Source of the DNA: Ascarosepion bandense
Taxonomy: Eukaryota > Mollusca > Cephalopoda > Sepiida > Sepiidae
NCBI GenBank assembly: GCA_037127315.1
Contig: JBBBDQ010000348.1
Coordinates: 2,789,501 to 2,853,500, forward strand
Direction: 5' to 3'
Length of the DNA stretch: 64,000 bases
Part shown: piece by piece, positions 32,078 to 43,989 of the stretch
Position numbering within the stretch: position 1 is the stretch's first letter
How the letters are laid out: each line of letters starts with the position of its first letter
Position numbers and translations under genes: made by a program
The notes under the pieces: generated by a model
Seen by the model: the letters and a program-made list of their open reading frames with translations, nothing else
Told to the model about the DNA's origin: nothing
The model's database searches: none

Positions 32078-32231
32078 AAAATCGATAAACAATTATCCAA
32101 ATGTTGGAGAATTTTTGTCTTTATTTTCAACTGAAATTAAAGCAAAAATACGACGTTTAGAACGGCTCATGATTAAACATAATAGACATTCATTGTCTCT
32201 TATATTTAACAGCATATGTTTAGAAAATTAG
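32049..32231 (+). pseudogene. Penelope-like ORF N-terminus
   Basis: The 60-codon frame includes RRLERLMIKHNRHSLSLIFN, resembling the start of Penelope-like coding sequences. Its ATG lies inside the hammerhead candidate. It stops at 32231 near a TA tract. Confidence 0.5.
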
Positions 32232-32255
32232 GTGCTGCCTCTATACACTATATAT

Positions 32256-33174
32256 ATATATATATACTAGTGTACGCATGCCTTGAAAAATGACGGCAAT
32301 CGTTTGATTGTTTTAATAGTAAGATGCAATGAATCAAAAGTCTTGAAACAATGCACGAAAATTCATTAAAGCGATGATAAAAAATTTACAATTAAAATAG
32401 AGGTCAAGGAACCGTTGAATGAATCTTTTCCCTTTATATTTTAGAGACGATCTATGATATATATGATTTATTGATTATTCCTTCAATTATATAAATCGCC
32501 TTTTGTTCAATACCTTTTCATATTAAACATTGTGTGTGTGTTTGATATAACCGTGAAATGCAAATATCTTCCTATAGACCAAGATTATCATTAGAAAGAC
32601 AACGACGGGACTGACAACTTATTTCAAAACTAGGTTGAATCAAGACAATCACTTAATGGACAAAAGTTATCTCTGCTCTCTCCGACGGTCAGCGATTGAG
32701 GAATATCCCAAATTATCAAGATTTGATTCCCAAGTTTCCTTGGATGTCTCATCCTTCAAACTTTTGAAACACATATCTCAGCACTTAGCAATGACGATCA
32801 CACAATACTGTTGCTTATTAAAGAGAGAGGCACAGTGTACCAACCTCTAGGGTTCAGGTCCAATTGCTTAATGCCAGACAATTGGCAAGCAAATCTCTGG
32901 TCCTGAACAGGATGTTTTCTGTAGCTCATTTTATTTCGCCAATAAAAAACACGTACATGTTAATATATCCAATCAATTCAAATTAAAAGCCATGAGAGCC
33001 ATACGTAATTAATATCAGGTATGATATTATTATTTATGGTATAAATTCGATACATATTATCCGAAAAGTTAAAAAAAAGCGGTCAAGCTTGTTGTAGTTT
33101 TTGTCATTTTAATAATCATTGTTTGTTAATCGCAAAGATGATATGTGTATTGAGTTGGTGGATGTTTGGCTGCT
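32256..33174. other. Unassigned AT-rich sequence
   Basis: A TA tract starts it at 32250-32266. The open frame at 32635-32850 has no recognised domain. Confidence 0.4.
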
Positions 33175-33831
33175 CATGTTGTTGTTATGATTATGTTGTC
33201 ATTTTTCATCATATTTCGATTTCTACTTTGGTCTCACTACCAACAAAGTCTGCGGGGAGACCTAAGGCAGTATCGTGGCGTGTTGTTATGGCTCCATTTC
33301 ATGTTTTCCTACCTTCCCTATCATCCCTAGCATTACATAGATAGAGTTTCCTTAGTGTGTGGGCTGTACTTAACAAGACAATTTTTTGTATATCTCTTAA
33401 GCTGGGGCTTCCAGGGATTCTTTCAATGTGTTGTTTTGTTCCATTTTTTATCATTCCAAGTGCACCTACTATCACTGGCACAACTCTTCCACATTTTTTC
33501 TATTCCAATTTCCAGGTCTTTATATTTTGACAGTTTTTCAAATTCCTTGATTGCTATGTTACAATCCGCTGGACAAGCCATATCAATAATTAGGCAAGTT
33601 TTTTTCTTTCTGTTTTTTAACAATAATGTCCGGCCTGTTTGTTTCAATTTTTCTGTCTGTGTAGATGGTGTAATCCCATAGAATGGTTACATCTTCTATT
33701 TCTGTAACCGGTGCTGGGTGATGTTCATACCAGTGTTTGTTTACAGATTTTCCATAATGTTTGCACATTGTCCAATGTAAATATTGCCCAACTCTATCGT
33801 GGCGATTTTTATATACATTTGGAGCAAGCAA

Positions 33832-33838
<7 letters not shown>
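33175..33838 (-). mobile_element. R2/R4-like LINE 3' end, copy 1
   Basis: Minus-strand frames give the Cys/His and RPDIIVKK region (33583-33831), a LLKNRKKKTCLIIDMACPAD segment (33423-33647) and the C-terminal GALGMIKNGTKQHIERIPGS part (33299-33481), followed by a 3' UTR to 33175. RPDI then K and LIID with an Asp is the expected layout of the restriction-like nuclease (PD...D). Frameshifts are present. Confidence 0.7.

Positions 33839-33866
<28 letters not shown>
33836..33866. repeat. TTA/ATT microsatellite
   Basis: About ten trinucleotide repeats. It is likely the expanded (AAT)n 3' tail of the next R2/R4-like copy on the minus strand. Confidence 0.85.
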
Positions 33867-34860
33867 GTAATTTTTATCATAATTCGATTTCTATCGGGTC
33901 ACACCACCTACCCAAAGCAGGTGGTGGTGTTTTGTTATGCCTACATTTCTGTTTTTTCTGTCTCTCATAACATCCCTAGCGATACATAGTGGCATTTCTC
34001 CTTAGTGTGTGGGCTGTACTTGACAAGACAATTTTATGTATATCACTTAATCTGGGGTTTCCAGGTATTCTTTTAAATAAGTTTTTTGTTCCATTTTTTA
34101 TCATTCCAAGTGTACTTACTATTACTGGTACTATTCTCGTTTACAATTTCCACATTTTTGTCTATTTCAATTTCCGGGGTTTTAAACTTTGATAGTTTCT
34201 TCAAAATCTTTGGTTGCTATGTTACAAACCATGTCAATTAGTAGGCAAGTTTTTCTTTTTAGCTTTAGACAATGTTTCCGGGCCTATTTGGTTCCGTTTC
34301 TCTGTCTGTGTAAATAGTGTAATCACATGGAATAGTGACACATTCTATTTCTGTAACCGGTGCTGGATCATGTTCTTACCTTTGTTTGTTTACATACTTT
34401 CCAAAGTGTTTTTCACATTGTCCAGTGTAAATATTGCCCCACTCTATCGCGGCGATTTTTATATTCACTTGGTACAAGTATAGAACATCCTGATATTAAA
34501 TGGTTTATTGTTTTCTGGTATTTGTCAAAGAACCTTCATTTTGGATTCATATTATTTTCTATATTTTTCCTGAAAGTTCTTAATGAAAAGACACTGGTCT
34601 TGCACTGCAGAAATAAAGCCTTAACAATAATCGCTAAGAATATGTGTGCATTGCTTGACGGATGTTTGCTGTCTTTGACTGCTCTTGTTGCTGCTGTCAT
34701 TATTATTTCAAATGAATTCTTAATACAGTCTGCTACTTTATATTTTCTATCTAGTATATTTCTAAAGATCCGAATGCCGAGATACTGTTGCGAAGACATA
34801 ACTGATCCCAAAGAGTTCATCATTGAGAAGGACAAAAATAAATGAGAAATAGTCATATAA
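33867..34860 (-). mobile_element. R2/R4-like LINE 3' end, copy 2
   Basis: A more decayed direct repeat of the previous copy. The 3' UTR lies at 33867-34060, the nuclease region at about 34090-34500, and an ILAAQDKS-like part at about 34570-34615. The 34536-34856 frame has no clear domain. There are many stops. Confidence 0.6.
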
Positions 34861-34861
34861 T

Positions 34862-35460
34862 ATTCTTTTTCTATGTGCCCTGTCCCTTCAGGACGTAGAC
34901 GATCATGGTTCTCCTCATCTCCCTATCCCTGATGTCTCTTAGTATGTTTGTTCCTGTTACACCTCGCAACCCCCGTTCCCTCATCCACCTGATTAGGCCC
35001 TGCAAATATGTTATCCGCTGCCTTCCTCTGTCTCTCCTTCCTTCTATCTGTCCAGTCAGTATCAGGTTCTCCAAGCTCTCCTTCCTCATTGCGTGTCCCA
35101 GGAATTTCAGTTGTCTTTTCCTGATGCTCGGTATTAATTTCTTTTTTGTTGCCATTCTTTCCAACACCTCATCGTTGCTTGCATGTTCAGTCCACGATAT
35201 CCGAAGCATCCTTCTGTAGAACCACATTTCCGCTGCTTCCAGTTTTGTCCTCATTTTCGATGATATTGTCCAGCACTCACTGCCGTATTGAAGAACTGAC
35301 ATCACATCGCAATCCAGCACTCTTTTCTTTGAGTGAAATTTTCCTGTGTGTTTGTACTTTACTCAGCTTCTGGAACGCGTCCTTTACCATGCCAATTCGC
35401 CTTCGGATACTTAGCATAATTTTCCAATGAATTCCTTATTACTCGAGCCTACATCCCGCC
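34862..35460 (-). pseudogene. RTE-like LINE C-terminal region
   Basis: The frame at 34871-35320 reads MSVLQYGSECWTISSKMRTK, EAAEMWFYRRMLRISWTEHA, QLKFLGHAMRKESLENLILT and RRDRGRQRITYLQGLIRWM. This conserved block follows the RT in RTE-like elements. The frame is open for 149 codons. The upstream RT is cut off near 35460. Confidence 0.75.
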
Positions 35461-36042
35461 TCTCACCACCTCTTAAACGCTGTTGTTCCACCTTGACCAG
35501 AGGTGGTAGCACCTGTTATGTCCCTAGCTATGGGCAAATAAAAAACCTTAAATGAAATTATGCAAATACATTTTTATAGTAAAAATGCAAGCAATATATT
35601 TTATATAATAAAATTGACCAACAGTACTTATTTATAATAAGCTGCCTAACAAAACATTTTATCTGTAACTGAAGACATGTCGTTCCACGTTCCTTGAAAC
35701 CCCTTCATATCCCAAACAGAGACATTGCCGCTGGATATAGTATATCGTCATACCCAGGAATATATAGATTAATTTACAGATTTATTTTAATAGTCTCAAA
35801 GCAATGAGACGCAAGCGTTACTGGGATTAGAAAAATATGAGAAAATATTTGTGATGAGAAAAGACAATAAAAGAACGAATTTGATTCGGGAAGGCAAAAT
35901 ATGGCGATTGACTTCTCATTTAAATTTTTGAAAATTGTGGGTGACAAAAAAGAAAAAAAAAGCGTTAGAGATTTTTCCAAGGGAGGCATGTCAGAAAATA
36001 AATTGTTATAATAAAAGTTATGGTTTTGGTTAATTATCTTTT
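35461..36042. other. Unassigned AT-rich sequence
   Basis: The 128-codon minus frame at 35774-36160 runs into SINE-A and has no domain. Confidence 0.4.
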
Positions 36043-36173
36043 GGGGCAGTGAATATCGGTTTTGAACGAGAAATCGGAGGGCCGATTTCGAATTCCAGTT
36101 GAATTTGTTGCGAATACCACTGGGAAAGTGTTGTGGGATCTCCCCTCTTTCTATGATCATGGACTCGACTTGA

Positions 36174-36231
<58 letters not shown>

Positions 36232-36415
36232 TTCTGCCATAATGAGTTCCGGGGGAGTTATTGGAGAGAAACCGTGACTGATCCGTCAGTTACCGAACAA
36301 TACCGAAGTTACACAGAGAATACCGCGTCAGTTGGCAGAGTAGCTCTGAGCTCCACTCAGCCAGAATAATATTACACGGATATATTATTTCATCACGGCT
36401 TCACTTCAAGACTTT

Positions 36416-36454
<39 letters not shown>

Positions 36455-36785
36455 CTTACCTATTGTATTCCTGGATTACTAACATGCGTTCCAGTTTGTA
36501 TATTAATGTTCAATAAAATGTGTTTTTCTATCTCAATATCTGTTTTGTTGTTCATTATTTTGTGTTGTTCCTCACCCGGATCTACAACAGAAAGCTATGA
36601 AATCCACGCTTCTCCATCCAGCAATGGGTTGAATAAGAGGACTGATTGTGTTCTTGTTTGGCAGCCAGTCTTCCGCAGAAAGTAATGGCAACTTACTATG
36701 GGAAAATCTACTGCTAGTCAGTCATGTCACTTTCAAGACATAACCGCCTAAGCGTGTATCATCTATGTCACTTAACTGACTGAGT
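36043..36785 (+). mobile_element. SINE-A split by a solo LTR
   Basis: The tRNA head and first body part lie at 36043-36128; the rest resumes at 36590-36785. Removing the LTR and one GAAAG restores a normal SINE-A order. Confidence 0.8.
36129..36589 (+). mobile_element. Solo LTR inside SINE-A
   Basis: 461 bp, starting TGTTGTGGGATC and ending GGATCTACAACA, with inverted tips. GAAAG flanks both sides (36124-36128 and 36590-36594). AATAAA near 36512 gives plus orientation. Two TA runs (36176-36231, 36416-36452) lie inside. There are no genes, so it is a solo LTR left by LTR-LTR recombination. Confidence 0.85.
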
Positions 36786-36984
36786 GTAACTGATAAGCTA
36801 TAGTAAACAATCAGGTAGTGAGCTTAAATAAATACGTGACCAAGCAGAAGAGTTCATTGCCATGATAATATTTCTAGAAAAGACCGAGGGAAGCCACATC
36901 AAGACGGCGGTAAAGTGACTGAAGGTGAGATATCAGGTCATGTCAGTTCGGTTAACATTAAAGACCCTTCTTCAGATTTCTCTC

Positions 36985-37125
36985 AGAAAAATTCTATGAC
37001 CTACTATGTAATATTAATCTACCTATATGGCAGTGAATGCTGTACGATTTTCTTACAGATGAAGATGAGAAAACAGAGATATGGTTCCACAGGAAGATGA
37101 GAAGAATACCAAGGTGCTGGTCATT
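36985..37125 (+). pseudogene. RTE-like LINE short fragment
   Basis: It reads YGSECCTIF then, in another frame, EIWFHRKMRRIP, matching the YGSECWTIS and EMWFYRRMLRI blocks elsewhere. Confidence 0.65.
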
Positions 37126-37201
37126 AATATAAGTACATATTATTCACATCTTAGAAAAGTGTTTTGCTGGCTGATATTTCAGGGTGCGTTACATTTTCAT
37201 T

Positions 37202-37512
37202 CAGTCAGTCATTTAAGTGCCATACGCGATAAACGCTTCGGCGATCATGTCTCGAAGGAGACACGTCTGACTGAGCAGATGATTATCCCACACTAGATTG
37301 CCATTACTTTCTGCGGTAGACTGGTTGCCGACCAAGCCTACAGAACCCAATCTATCCTGCTATTTAACCCATAACAGGAGGGAAGAAACAGATTAATACC
37401 TTTCCCAATGGTATTTGCGCGTAAGTGAATGCAAGGAATTCAACTGGAATTCGAACTCGGCTCTCCGATTTCTCGTTCCAAGCCGATATCCACTGCACCA
37501 CAACGCACATCC
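37202..37512 (-). mobile_element. SINE-A with perfect 12 bp target duplication
   Basis: TACATTTTCATT occurs at 37190-37201 and 37513-37524, exactly flanking a full SINE-A. Two intact copies of the target indicate fairly recent insertion. Confidence 0.9.
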
Positions 37513-37699
37513 TACATTTTCATTACAGCAGCAAAACGTTAAACCTGAAGAGGATACTCTAGTTTTATACTTGGCGTTGACACAACACGGAGAATGTGTA
37601 GTTGCCGGTTATAAGCTACCGCTCGATGAGCGTAGAGTACAGCGCCAGGGACCGTTCCTGTAGGTGGTAGAGATTCTCTAATCTCACTGGACAGCTACC

Positions 37700-38580
37700 C
37701 CTGCTTCAAGCTGGGCAGCCAGTAAGGTGTTGCCCAGCTACGGTCAACCATGTGAAGCTCTCCAGGATATCAGTGATTCCAGAAAAACTGCAGTCATCAA
37801 TGACGAGCTCAAGCTTCATGTGAACATTGTTCTATTGCGGGAAATACGTCTGGCAGACTCTGGAACATTAGCGGAGACGGACGTCACATTCTTCTGGCAA
37901 GAGAACAGCTCGAACGAACCTCGCAGACAAGAGATGGGATTCGCACTTAGGAAGAGAATGAATATGGTTGAACCATGAAGTAACCGCTTCAAAAACACCT
38001 CGTCAGCATGTATACCCCGGCATTCTCTGACAGACCGGACATCAAGCTTGCAGCCATAATCAGCAGCATCCCAAGCAAGGAAGAGCTTTTATTTCTGGGC
38101 GATTTTAATACCAGAGTGGTTGCCGATCGTGACTCGTGGCCCTTGTGCCCTGGACAGTTTGGTGTTGCCAAGATGAACAACAATGGCCTACTTGAGCTAT
38201 ATACATACGACAACCAGTGCATAACCAAAACCTTCAAAACCAAGCCAGAGCACAATGTCTCTTGGGGACACCCACGCTCAGAGCACTGTCACCCCTTGGA
38301 CGTAATCCTTGTCAGACGAACGGCAATTAAGAACGTTCTTCACACAGCGCGGACTGTGACACAGACCACTCATTGGTGTGCTACAAGATCAAGCTCCAGC
38401 CGGAGAGGTTACATCATGACAAGTATCAAGGAAATCCTTGTATTGATGTCAACAAAATTAGACAACAAACCCTTGTGGAGCAGTTTGTTGAGAGATTTGA
38501 AAGCTAACTGGAAACCTTACAGACTGGGAACACTGCCACAAAGAAATGGGGTTACTTTAGTAGATATACAACGATAACCT
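37700..38580 (+). pseudogene. RTE-like LINE apurinic-like endonuclease
   Basis: The frame at 37727-37978 gives the N-terminus (LREIRLADSGTLAETDVTFF, EPRRQEMGFALR). The frame at 38008-38577 gives YTPAFSDRPDIK, LLFLGDFNTRVVADRD (metal site) and SWGHPRSEHCHPLDVILVRR near the DY-like site. The order matches RTE-type endonucleases. One frame change lies between the halves and the RT is absent. Confidence 0.75.
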
Positions 38581-38901
38581 GAAGCGTAGAAAATTCTGTG
38601 ATGAGCCCTGCTGTGCATCAACATCGGTCGCAAAGCCGGTTCGAAGCTTCTGCTCTGTATATTGTGGGATCAGCTGGGTATAGTTTATTATGAACTGCTC
38701 AGACGAACTGAAAACTTCACGGAAGGTCGCTATAGATTGCAATTGATGCGTTTGAACTGAGCATTGAAAAAACAAACAGATACGAGCAGATTCATAACAA
38801 ATGACGTTTTGCAAAGTGAATTTCAGTCGCGCTTTCATAAAGCTATTAGTTATTATAAATCACCTAAAGATACGGAAATGTTGAAATAACTCATTTATAT
38901 A
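38581..38901. other. Unassigned sequence
   Basis: The minus frame at 38557-38838 has no recognised domain. Confidence 0.4.
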
Positions 38902-39154
38902 TAATAAACTTTTCCTTATTCTTAATGGTGCGTAGAGCATCGTTTTTGCTGTTTCCGTAACAAAGAGTTTTTTTTTTTGTGGAGCAGGGTTGTTAGGCCT
39001 GCGCCCAACCCCCAAATCGGGAGGAACGTGATTTCTAAGCGTAGCTTAGACGTAACACACGGCCGACAGTAGGAAGTACCTAGTGAGGATCGAACTCACT
39101 ACTCAGTGATAATGATTCTAGCTAGACGAGCTTGCTAACCATTACACCCCGCCG

Positions 39155-39158
<4 letters not shown>
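38902..39158 (-). mobile_element. SINE-D (tRNA-derived)
   Basis: On the minus strand the head is GTGTAATGGTTAGCAAGC (A box) with GAGTTCGATCC (B box), followed by a body rich in GGGCGCAGG and a tail near 38902. A second copy lies at 52291-52545. Confidence 0.75.
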
Positions 39159-39201
<43 letters not shown>

Positions 39202-39473
39202 TATTGTTGGAATAATATTCCTTGTCCAAAGAAACACTATTTTTAAAAAAGTGCTCAATCACACCACTTGACAAGACACTAAAGTGTCGAAACAAAATGG
39301 CTACTTTTGTAGTTATATTTTAACATATCCATGTTATAATTTATGAATAAATAATATATATATATATATATCACTATGCTATATATATATATATATATAT
39401 ATATAGATATCTCACTATGCTATATATATATATGTATCACTATGCTATATATATATATATATATATATCTATA
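39159..39473. repeat. TA tracts with interspersed CACTATGC units
   Basis: TA runs at 39159-39200 and 39357-39470. The second alternates with TCACTATGCTA, forming a loose compound repeat. Confidence 0.8.
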
Positions 39474-39860
39474 TCGTGGCCGAGGTGTTAAAACGTTCGC
39501 GTTTTCACCATAAAGCCTGAGTTCGAATTAGTCAGAAAGTTGACTTGTTATCAGTTTTAGCGTGCCTAAAAAGTAATACCACAGTTTGACACAAGCGTTG
39601 TGAGAAACATTGGTAGACGGCTTCCTATGAGGAGTCGTTGATGGTAGTGTTAGCTAAATCTAGATAACGCGCTCTCTCCAAAAACTAGCATTCACACAGC
39701 ATAATTGCAGTATAAATCACAGTTAGACGTGGAAGAAAACAAATGTGGGTGTTCCAAAAACAAGAGTGTGCCTGAGCAGGCGTCTGCTACGGAAATTAGC
39801 TAGCTGCCCTGGTAGACGATTATCTTCAAATACGAGTGGCCAGCCATTAGGTAATATATA
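39474..39860 (+). mobile_element. SINE-E candidate (tRNA-derived)
   Basis: The head GTGGCCGAGGTGTTAAAACG resembles a tRNA D-arm with A box. GAGTTCGAATTAG follows as a weak B box. Only one copy was seen, so the body boundary is uncertain. Confidence 0.5.
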
Positions 39861-39968
39861 TAATATGTATATGAGATCAGTCAGTTAATTGGCATAAATT
39901 ATCTGCACAACCAATATCAACATTGTCTATCACAAATTTCAGTGTTGCAATGTACAATTAATTCATGA

Positions 39969-39969
<1 letters not shown>

Positions 39970-40033
<64 letters not shown>
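39970..40033. repeat. CT then TA microsatellite
   Basis: A CT run passes directly into a TA run. Confidence 0.85.
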
Positions 40034-40037
<4 letters not shown>

Positions 40038-40357
40038 AACTTATTTATAAACGGAACTTTGTCTCTGTGTGTGTGTATGTGTGTGTGTCTGTGTATCCGT
40101 TACCTATATACTCCGAAACGGCTGAACCGATTTTATTGGAAATTTACACAGTTGTACTATAAGCGTCTGCGAGTGTTCTTAGCTATGTTTTGTGTCGAGG
40201 TACCTCCGATAAATATCAAAAATCGATAATCGAAAAAATAGGGTTATAGCAGGAGTGGTCCGATTTTACTCAAATTTCATACACTCATTGACAAAGACAT
40301 AAAAAACGATATTCAGAAGTTACAAGGTAGCAGTTTTTACAATAGTGTAGAAAACCG

Positions 40358-40407
<50 letters not shown>

Positions 40408-40588
40408 TCAAGATGTTTGTGTGTGTGTCTGTTTATCTGTCTGTATGTCCTTTATACAAATCCACACTTTTTATCCGATTCTCACCAACCTTCACACAAA
40501 TATTCTTTAGGCTAAATCTGAGCTCCAGGACCATGGATTAGTTTTAAAGCTTTCATTACACCCGACCAACGCCGGGCTATACTGCTAG
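40034..40588 (+). mobile_element. Helitron-like non-autonomous element, 3' end
   Basis: It ends with hairpin CCCG/CGGG (40561-40576), eight further bases, then CTAG (40585-40588) followed by T, as Helitron 3' ends do. The CCGAAACGGCTGAACCGATT segment near 40110 recurs inverted at 62.1-62.3 kb. A TA run lies at about 40363-40405. The 5' end was not found. Confidence 0.4.
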
Positions 40589-40599
40589 TATATATATAT

Positions 40600-41640
40600 A
40601 CTGCTATGCAAAATTTCATGCATAATGAACAACATGCAAAAAAAAATTCTCTAATTTACAGAATATTCCTAGATTCTTTCCGTGGTTTCTTTTAACCTGA
40701 TACTTCCAGTCAAGCTAAACATGTAATACCATTGAAATTAATTCAACTCTATGAATCTTAATACTTCTTATCGATTGGATGAATTTCGATTATGAAATGA
40801 AGGTCTAATTTCATTTCAAGGAGATGTTAGCACATGACGACTATTGATTTCCTTAAGGTGACCTATCCTTGTTCGAAGTCGATGTCAGCTAAGTTATTTA
40901 AGTGCATTCTTTTTACGGCTAGGACTTATTGTCTTTCCCTCTTCCGCTTCTTTCGACAATTCACTGAAATAATGCAACCTATTTATGAAACTTTATGCGT
41001 TCTTGAAGACGTTTAATTCAACAGAGAAACAATTAGGCATTCACAAATCTAGACACAGTAATTTATCATGATAATTGAAGATAAATATAGATAGACCTGG
41101 AGAAGTAGATATTAACAAAACTAGAGATACATTACCCCCAGAGTGTTGCTTGGGGAAAGTGGAAAACCTCGTTATCTAATAATTATGTGTATACTAAACT
41201 TTATGTCAAAAGCTCGAGGTAAGCTTATGGTAGAAATCAACAAATTCCAAGACTGATAACCGCTGAAAGTTGCTTGGGAAGGCCGGAAAGCATCTTTATA
41301 TAATAATTATATGTACACAAAGCTTCATACTTTCAAAGGATCGAGAGTAATTAATAGTTTAACTAAATCGCAGAGAATTGCTTGGGGTGGCTGGAAGACA
41401 GCGTTATATAATCATGATGGGCATAGTAATCTTCATCCAAGACACAAGAGGCACACGAATTAAAAACCCGAGATAGAGGGTGGTATGCTGAAAGGCATAA
41501 TTATATAATTTTATATATACTAACATTTATTCAATACAAGGCCCGAGAGTCACTCAAAGTAGTGACAATTGATTCTTTTTAAAATGTTACAGGTGGCGTA
41601 TGTTACGAATAGATGTAGAGTGGTAAAAAATGTAATTTAT
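40600..41640. other. Unassigned sequence
   Basis: Contains loosely repeated GTTGCTTGGG segments near 41145, 41272 and 41380, at ~110-130 bp spacing. No gene was recognised. Confidence 0.4.
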
Positions 41641-41649
41641 GAGAATAAA

Positions 41650-42045
41650 GTTTCTGCTCTGACGAACTTAAATCACTGGTGCCCCCCACATGTGAATTTG
41701 CAAGAGATACTAGATTGGCAACTAGGTCCCACCCTTTTACAGTGAAACTGAACCGCAATTTCTACTCTAACAGCTTCTTTCCTCGCACTTCCCGCCTGTA
41801 GAATTCCCTACCGCATGCTTGCTTCCCCGACGGATACAACCTCCAGGAGGTTAAATGTAAGCTCAATAGACACCTCCTAACACACTAACTCACACCCACT
41901 CTCTCCAACTCTCTCCCTATGTACATCCTAATTCGTCTATCACCCTCCTTCTGACATTTCCTATACCCAATCCCTCTACGTAACCCCCTGCGCTATAGTG
42001 ACAGTGGAATGCCTAGCTTGGGGTGACACGATTAAGAAGAAAAAA
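41650..42045 (+). mobile_element. LINE-B 3' fragment
   Basis: The RT C-terminus (CSDEL, then SRTSRL-like block) and full 3' UTR end GGGGTGACACGATT plus an A-rich tail. Confidence 0.8.
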
Positions 42046-42302
42046 ATAATAATAATTGACCCCATATTTGAAATGCTTAGAATTCAGGGAAGCAACGCTG
42101 AAGAATACTCTTCCACAAAGTAGCACTTAGAAGTTCCTCTATTCAAATGGAATACGGGGGAAATGAATCTGATTTATCTTCGTGGATGCTGCATGGCTTG
42201 TTCTATCTCTAAAGGTGTGAACTGTTGAAAAGAATGAAGCTCATCTGAACAGTTAACGTGGAAATTGGGATAAAATAGCTACGAGGATTCAGCAATGAGT
42301 CT

Positions 42303-43935
42303 TTTTTTTTTTTTTTTTTAATCATCTCACCCCAAGCAAGGCATTCCACTGCCACTATTGCGCATGGGGCTACATAGGGGAAGGTAAAGAGAAGGAGTGG
42401 ATAGACATAGGGAATGTCAGGAGAAAGGTGATATATGAGTAAGGATAGCGAGGATGAGTGTCGGGCAGATGGGAAGAGTGCTTGATAGAATGGGAGCAGG
42501 TTAGTGTGTTAGGAGGTGTCTATTGACCTTACATATAAACTCCTGGAGATTGTAGCCGTCGGGGAAGCAATCGTTTGGAAGAGAATTCCACAGTCGGGAA
42601 GTGCGAGGAAAGAAACTGTTAGAGTAGAAGTTACGGCTGCATTTTATCGGTTTCACTGTAAAAGGGTGGGATCTAGTTGCTAATCTAGTATCTCGTGCAA
42701 ATTCGTATTTAGGGGGCACCAGTGATCTAAGTTCATCGGAGCAGAAGCCGTGAAAGTATTTATAGAAGAGACACAGCGAAGCCACGTCTCGCCGGTGGGA
42801 GAGAGACTGCAGGCGGTCTGCCAAGTCGGTATCTATCACATTACAGACCCTCCTCTGAACCTTATCGAGAAGCCCGAGGAGAACAGCAAGGGCACCCGAC
42901 CAGATATGGCAGCAGTATTCAATGCACGGGCGGATGGTAGATTTGTAAATGTGCAGGATAGATTTAGACGGAAAAAACTTCCGGGCCCTACACAGAGAAC
43001 CGACTTTCATAGCAGCGGATTTAGCAATGGATTCGATATAGTCATTCCATTTGAGGTCCGCTGAAAGTGTGAGACCAAGGAGGCGTAGTGTTTTACTCTC
43101 TGGGAGGCAAGCCTGGTCCATGCTAATGGGAGGTAGGTGAGATTGTCGATGATGGTTAATTGACAGTAGCTTCGTTTTAGAAGCATTAAAATTTACTAGC
43201 CATTTCTTACCCCAGTCCAATATGGATTGGAGGTCTTTTTCAATCTCGGCTGCGAGTTTAGCTTTGACGCCTACACCAGATTTTTGTTGGAGGCGAGAGT
43301 AAACTGTGGTGTCATCGGCGTACAAACCTATTTGGGTTCTTATGGAATCAGGGAGATCATTAATATATATCAGGAAGAGTGTAGGACCCTTGGGGGACAC
43401 CTGCGTTTGTATGGTAGTTCTGAGAGGCATGTCCGTTTAATACCACTTTCATTGTGCGGTTAGAGAGGAATGACTGGATTAGTTCAAACAAATGTCCAGT
43501 TATACCATAGCTCCGCAGTTTACATAGAAGGCCAGCATGCCAAACTCTGTCGAACGCCTTAGATATATCCAATGCAACGGTTCGAGCTTCGCCATTCCTG
43601 TCGAGTGCCTGGTATATGTACTCAGTGATGGTCGTTAGCATATCAGCAGTAGACCTGGTGAAGCGGAAACCATATTGCTTGTCCGAGAGGAGCCTGTGTG
43701 CTGTGAGATGCTGAACCACCTCGGCGTTGATAATGGCTTCGAACACTTTGCCAAAGATCGGAAGAAGGCTGATAGGGCGGTAATTTGCAGGGTCAGAGGG
43801 TTCTCCAGTGTTTTTAAATATAGGAACTATAGAGGAAGATTTCCAACAGGCAGGAAAGCAGGAAGCAGATAGGCAGAGGTTGTAGAGCTTAGAAAGGATA
43901 GAGGAGAGTTCAGGGCACATTTCTTTAAGACTATG
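42303..43935 (-). mobile_element. LINE-B copy, 5' truncated, best preserved RT
   Basis: A T-run at 42303-42319 is the reverse of the 3' tail, the 3' UTR extends to about 42500, and the RT runs from 43920 leftward. It is truncated upstream of the RT near 43935. It faces the LINE-B fragment at 41650-42045 tail to tail. Confidence 0.85.
42501..43920 (-). pseudogene. LINE-B reverse transcriptase with single frameshift
   Basis: The first frame (43360-43920) has [20 protein letters not shown] (46-65), ALDISKAFDRVWH (116-128) and AGVPQG (173-178). An 11 bp deletion near 43388, relative to the copy at 30.5 kb, breaks the SILG part of motif B. The second frame (42501-43430) holds YADDTTVYS (37-45), WGKKWLVNFNASKTKLLSIN, the thumb, and the SRTSRLWNSLPNDCFPDGYN C-terminus to the stop. 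Apart from this one deletion the RT is intact. Confidence 0.85.
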
Positions 43936-43989
43936 TAGGAAGTCAGTTGCAAAGAGAAAGGTATGCCTTCCCTTAAGACGATTTTGAAT

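Larger units (their letters stand above)
31090..32255 (+). mobile_element. Penelope-like element, 5' truncated, with downstream repeat of its start
   Basis: A UTR-like segment (31090-31240) precedes a TA tract (31351-31371). The GIY-YIG coding end (31443-31856) and a spacer follow, then a hammerhead-like motif (32038-32077) and the N-terminal start of a second copy (32049-32231). This head-to-tail order is what Penelope-like elements with their pseudo-LTR produce. Confidence 0.7.

Noticed and set aside
38557..38838. 93-codon minus frame as a gene
   Set aside because: It has no domain and overlaps the end of the RTE-like endonuclease on the other strand.
39269..39300. Hammerhead-like CTTGACA...GTGTCGAAAC
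   Set aside because: The core does not match CTGANGA and stem I is absent, although the GACACT/AGTGTC stem is good.
39965..40162. Open frame with IYIYIY repeats
   Set aside because: It is the TA microsatellite in frame and then a dispersed repeat.
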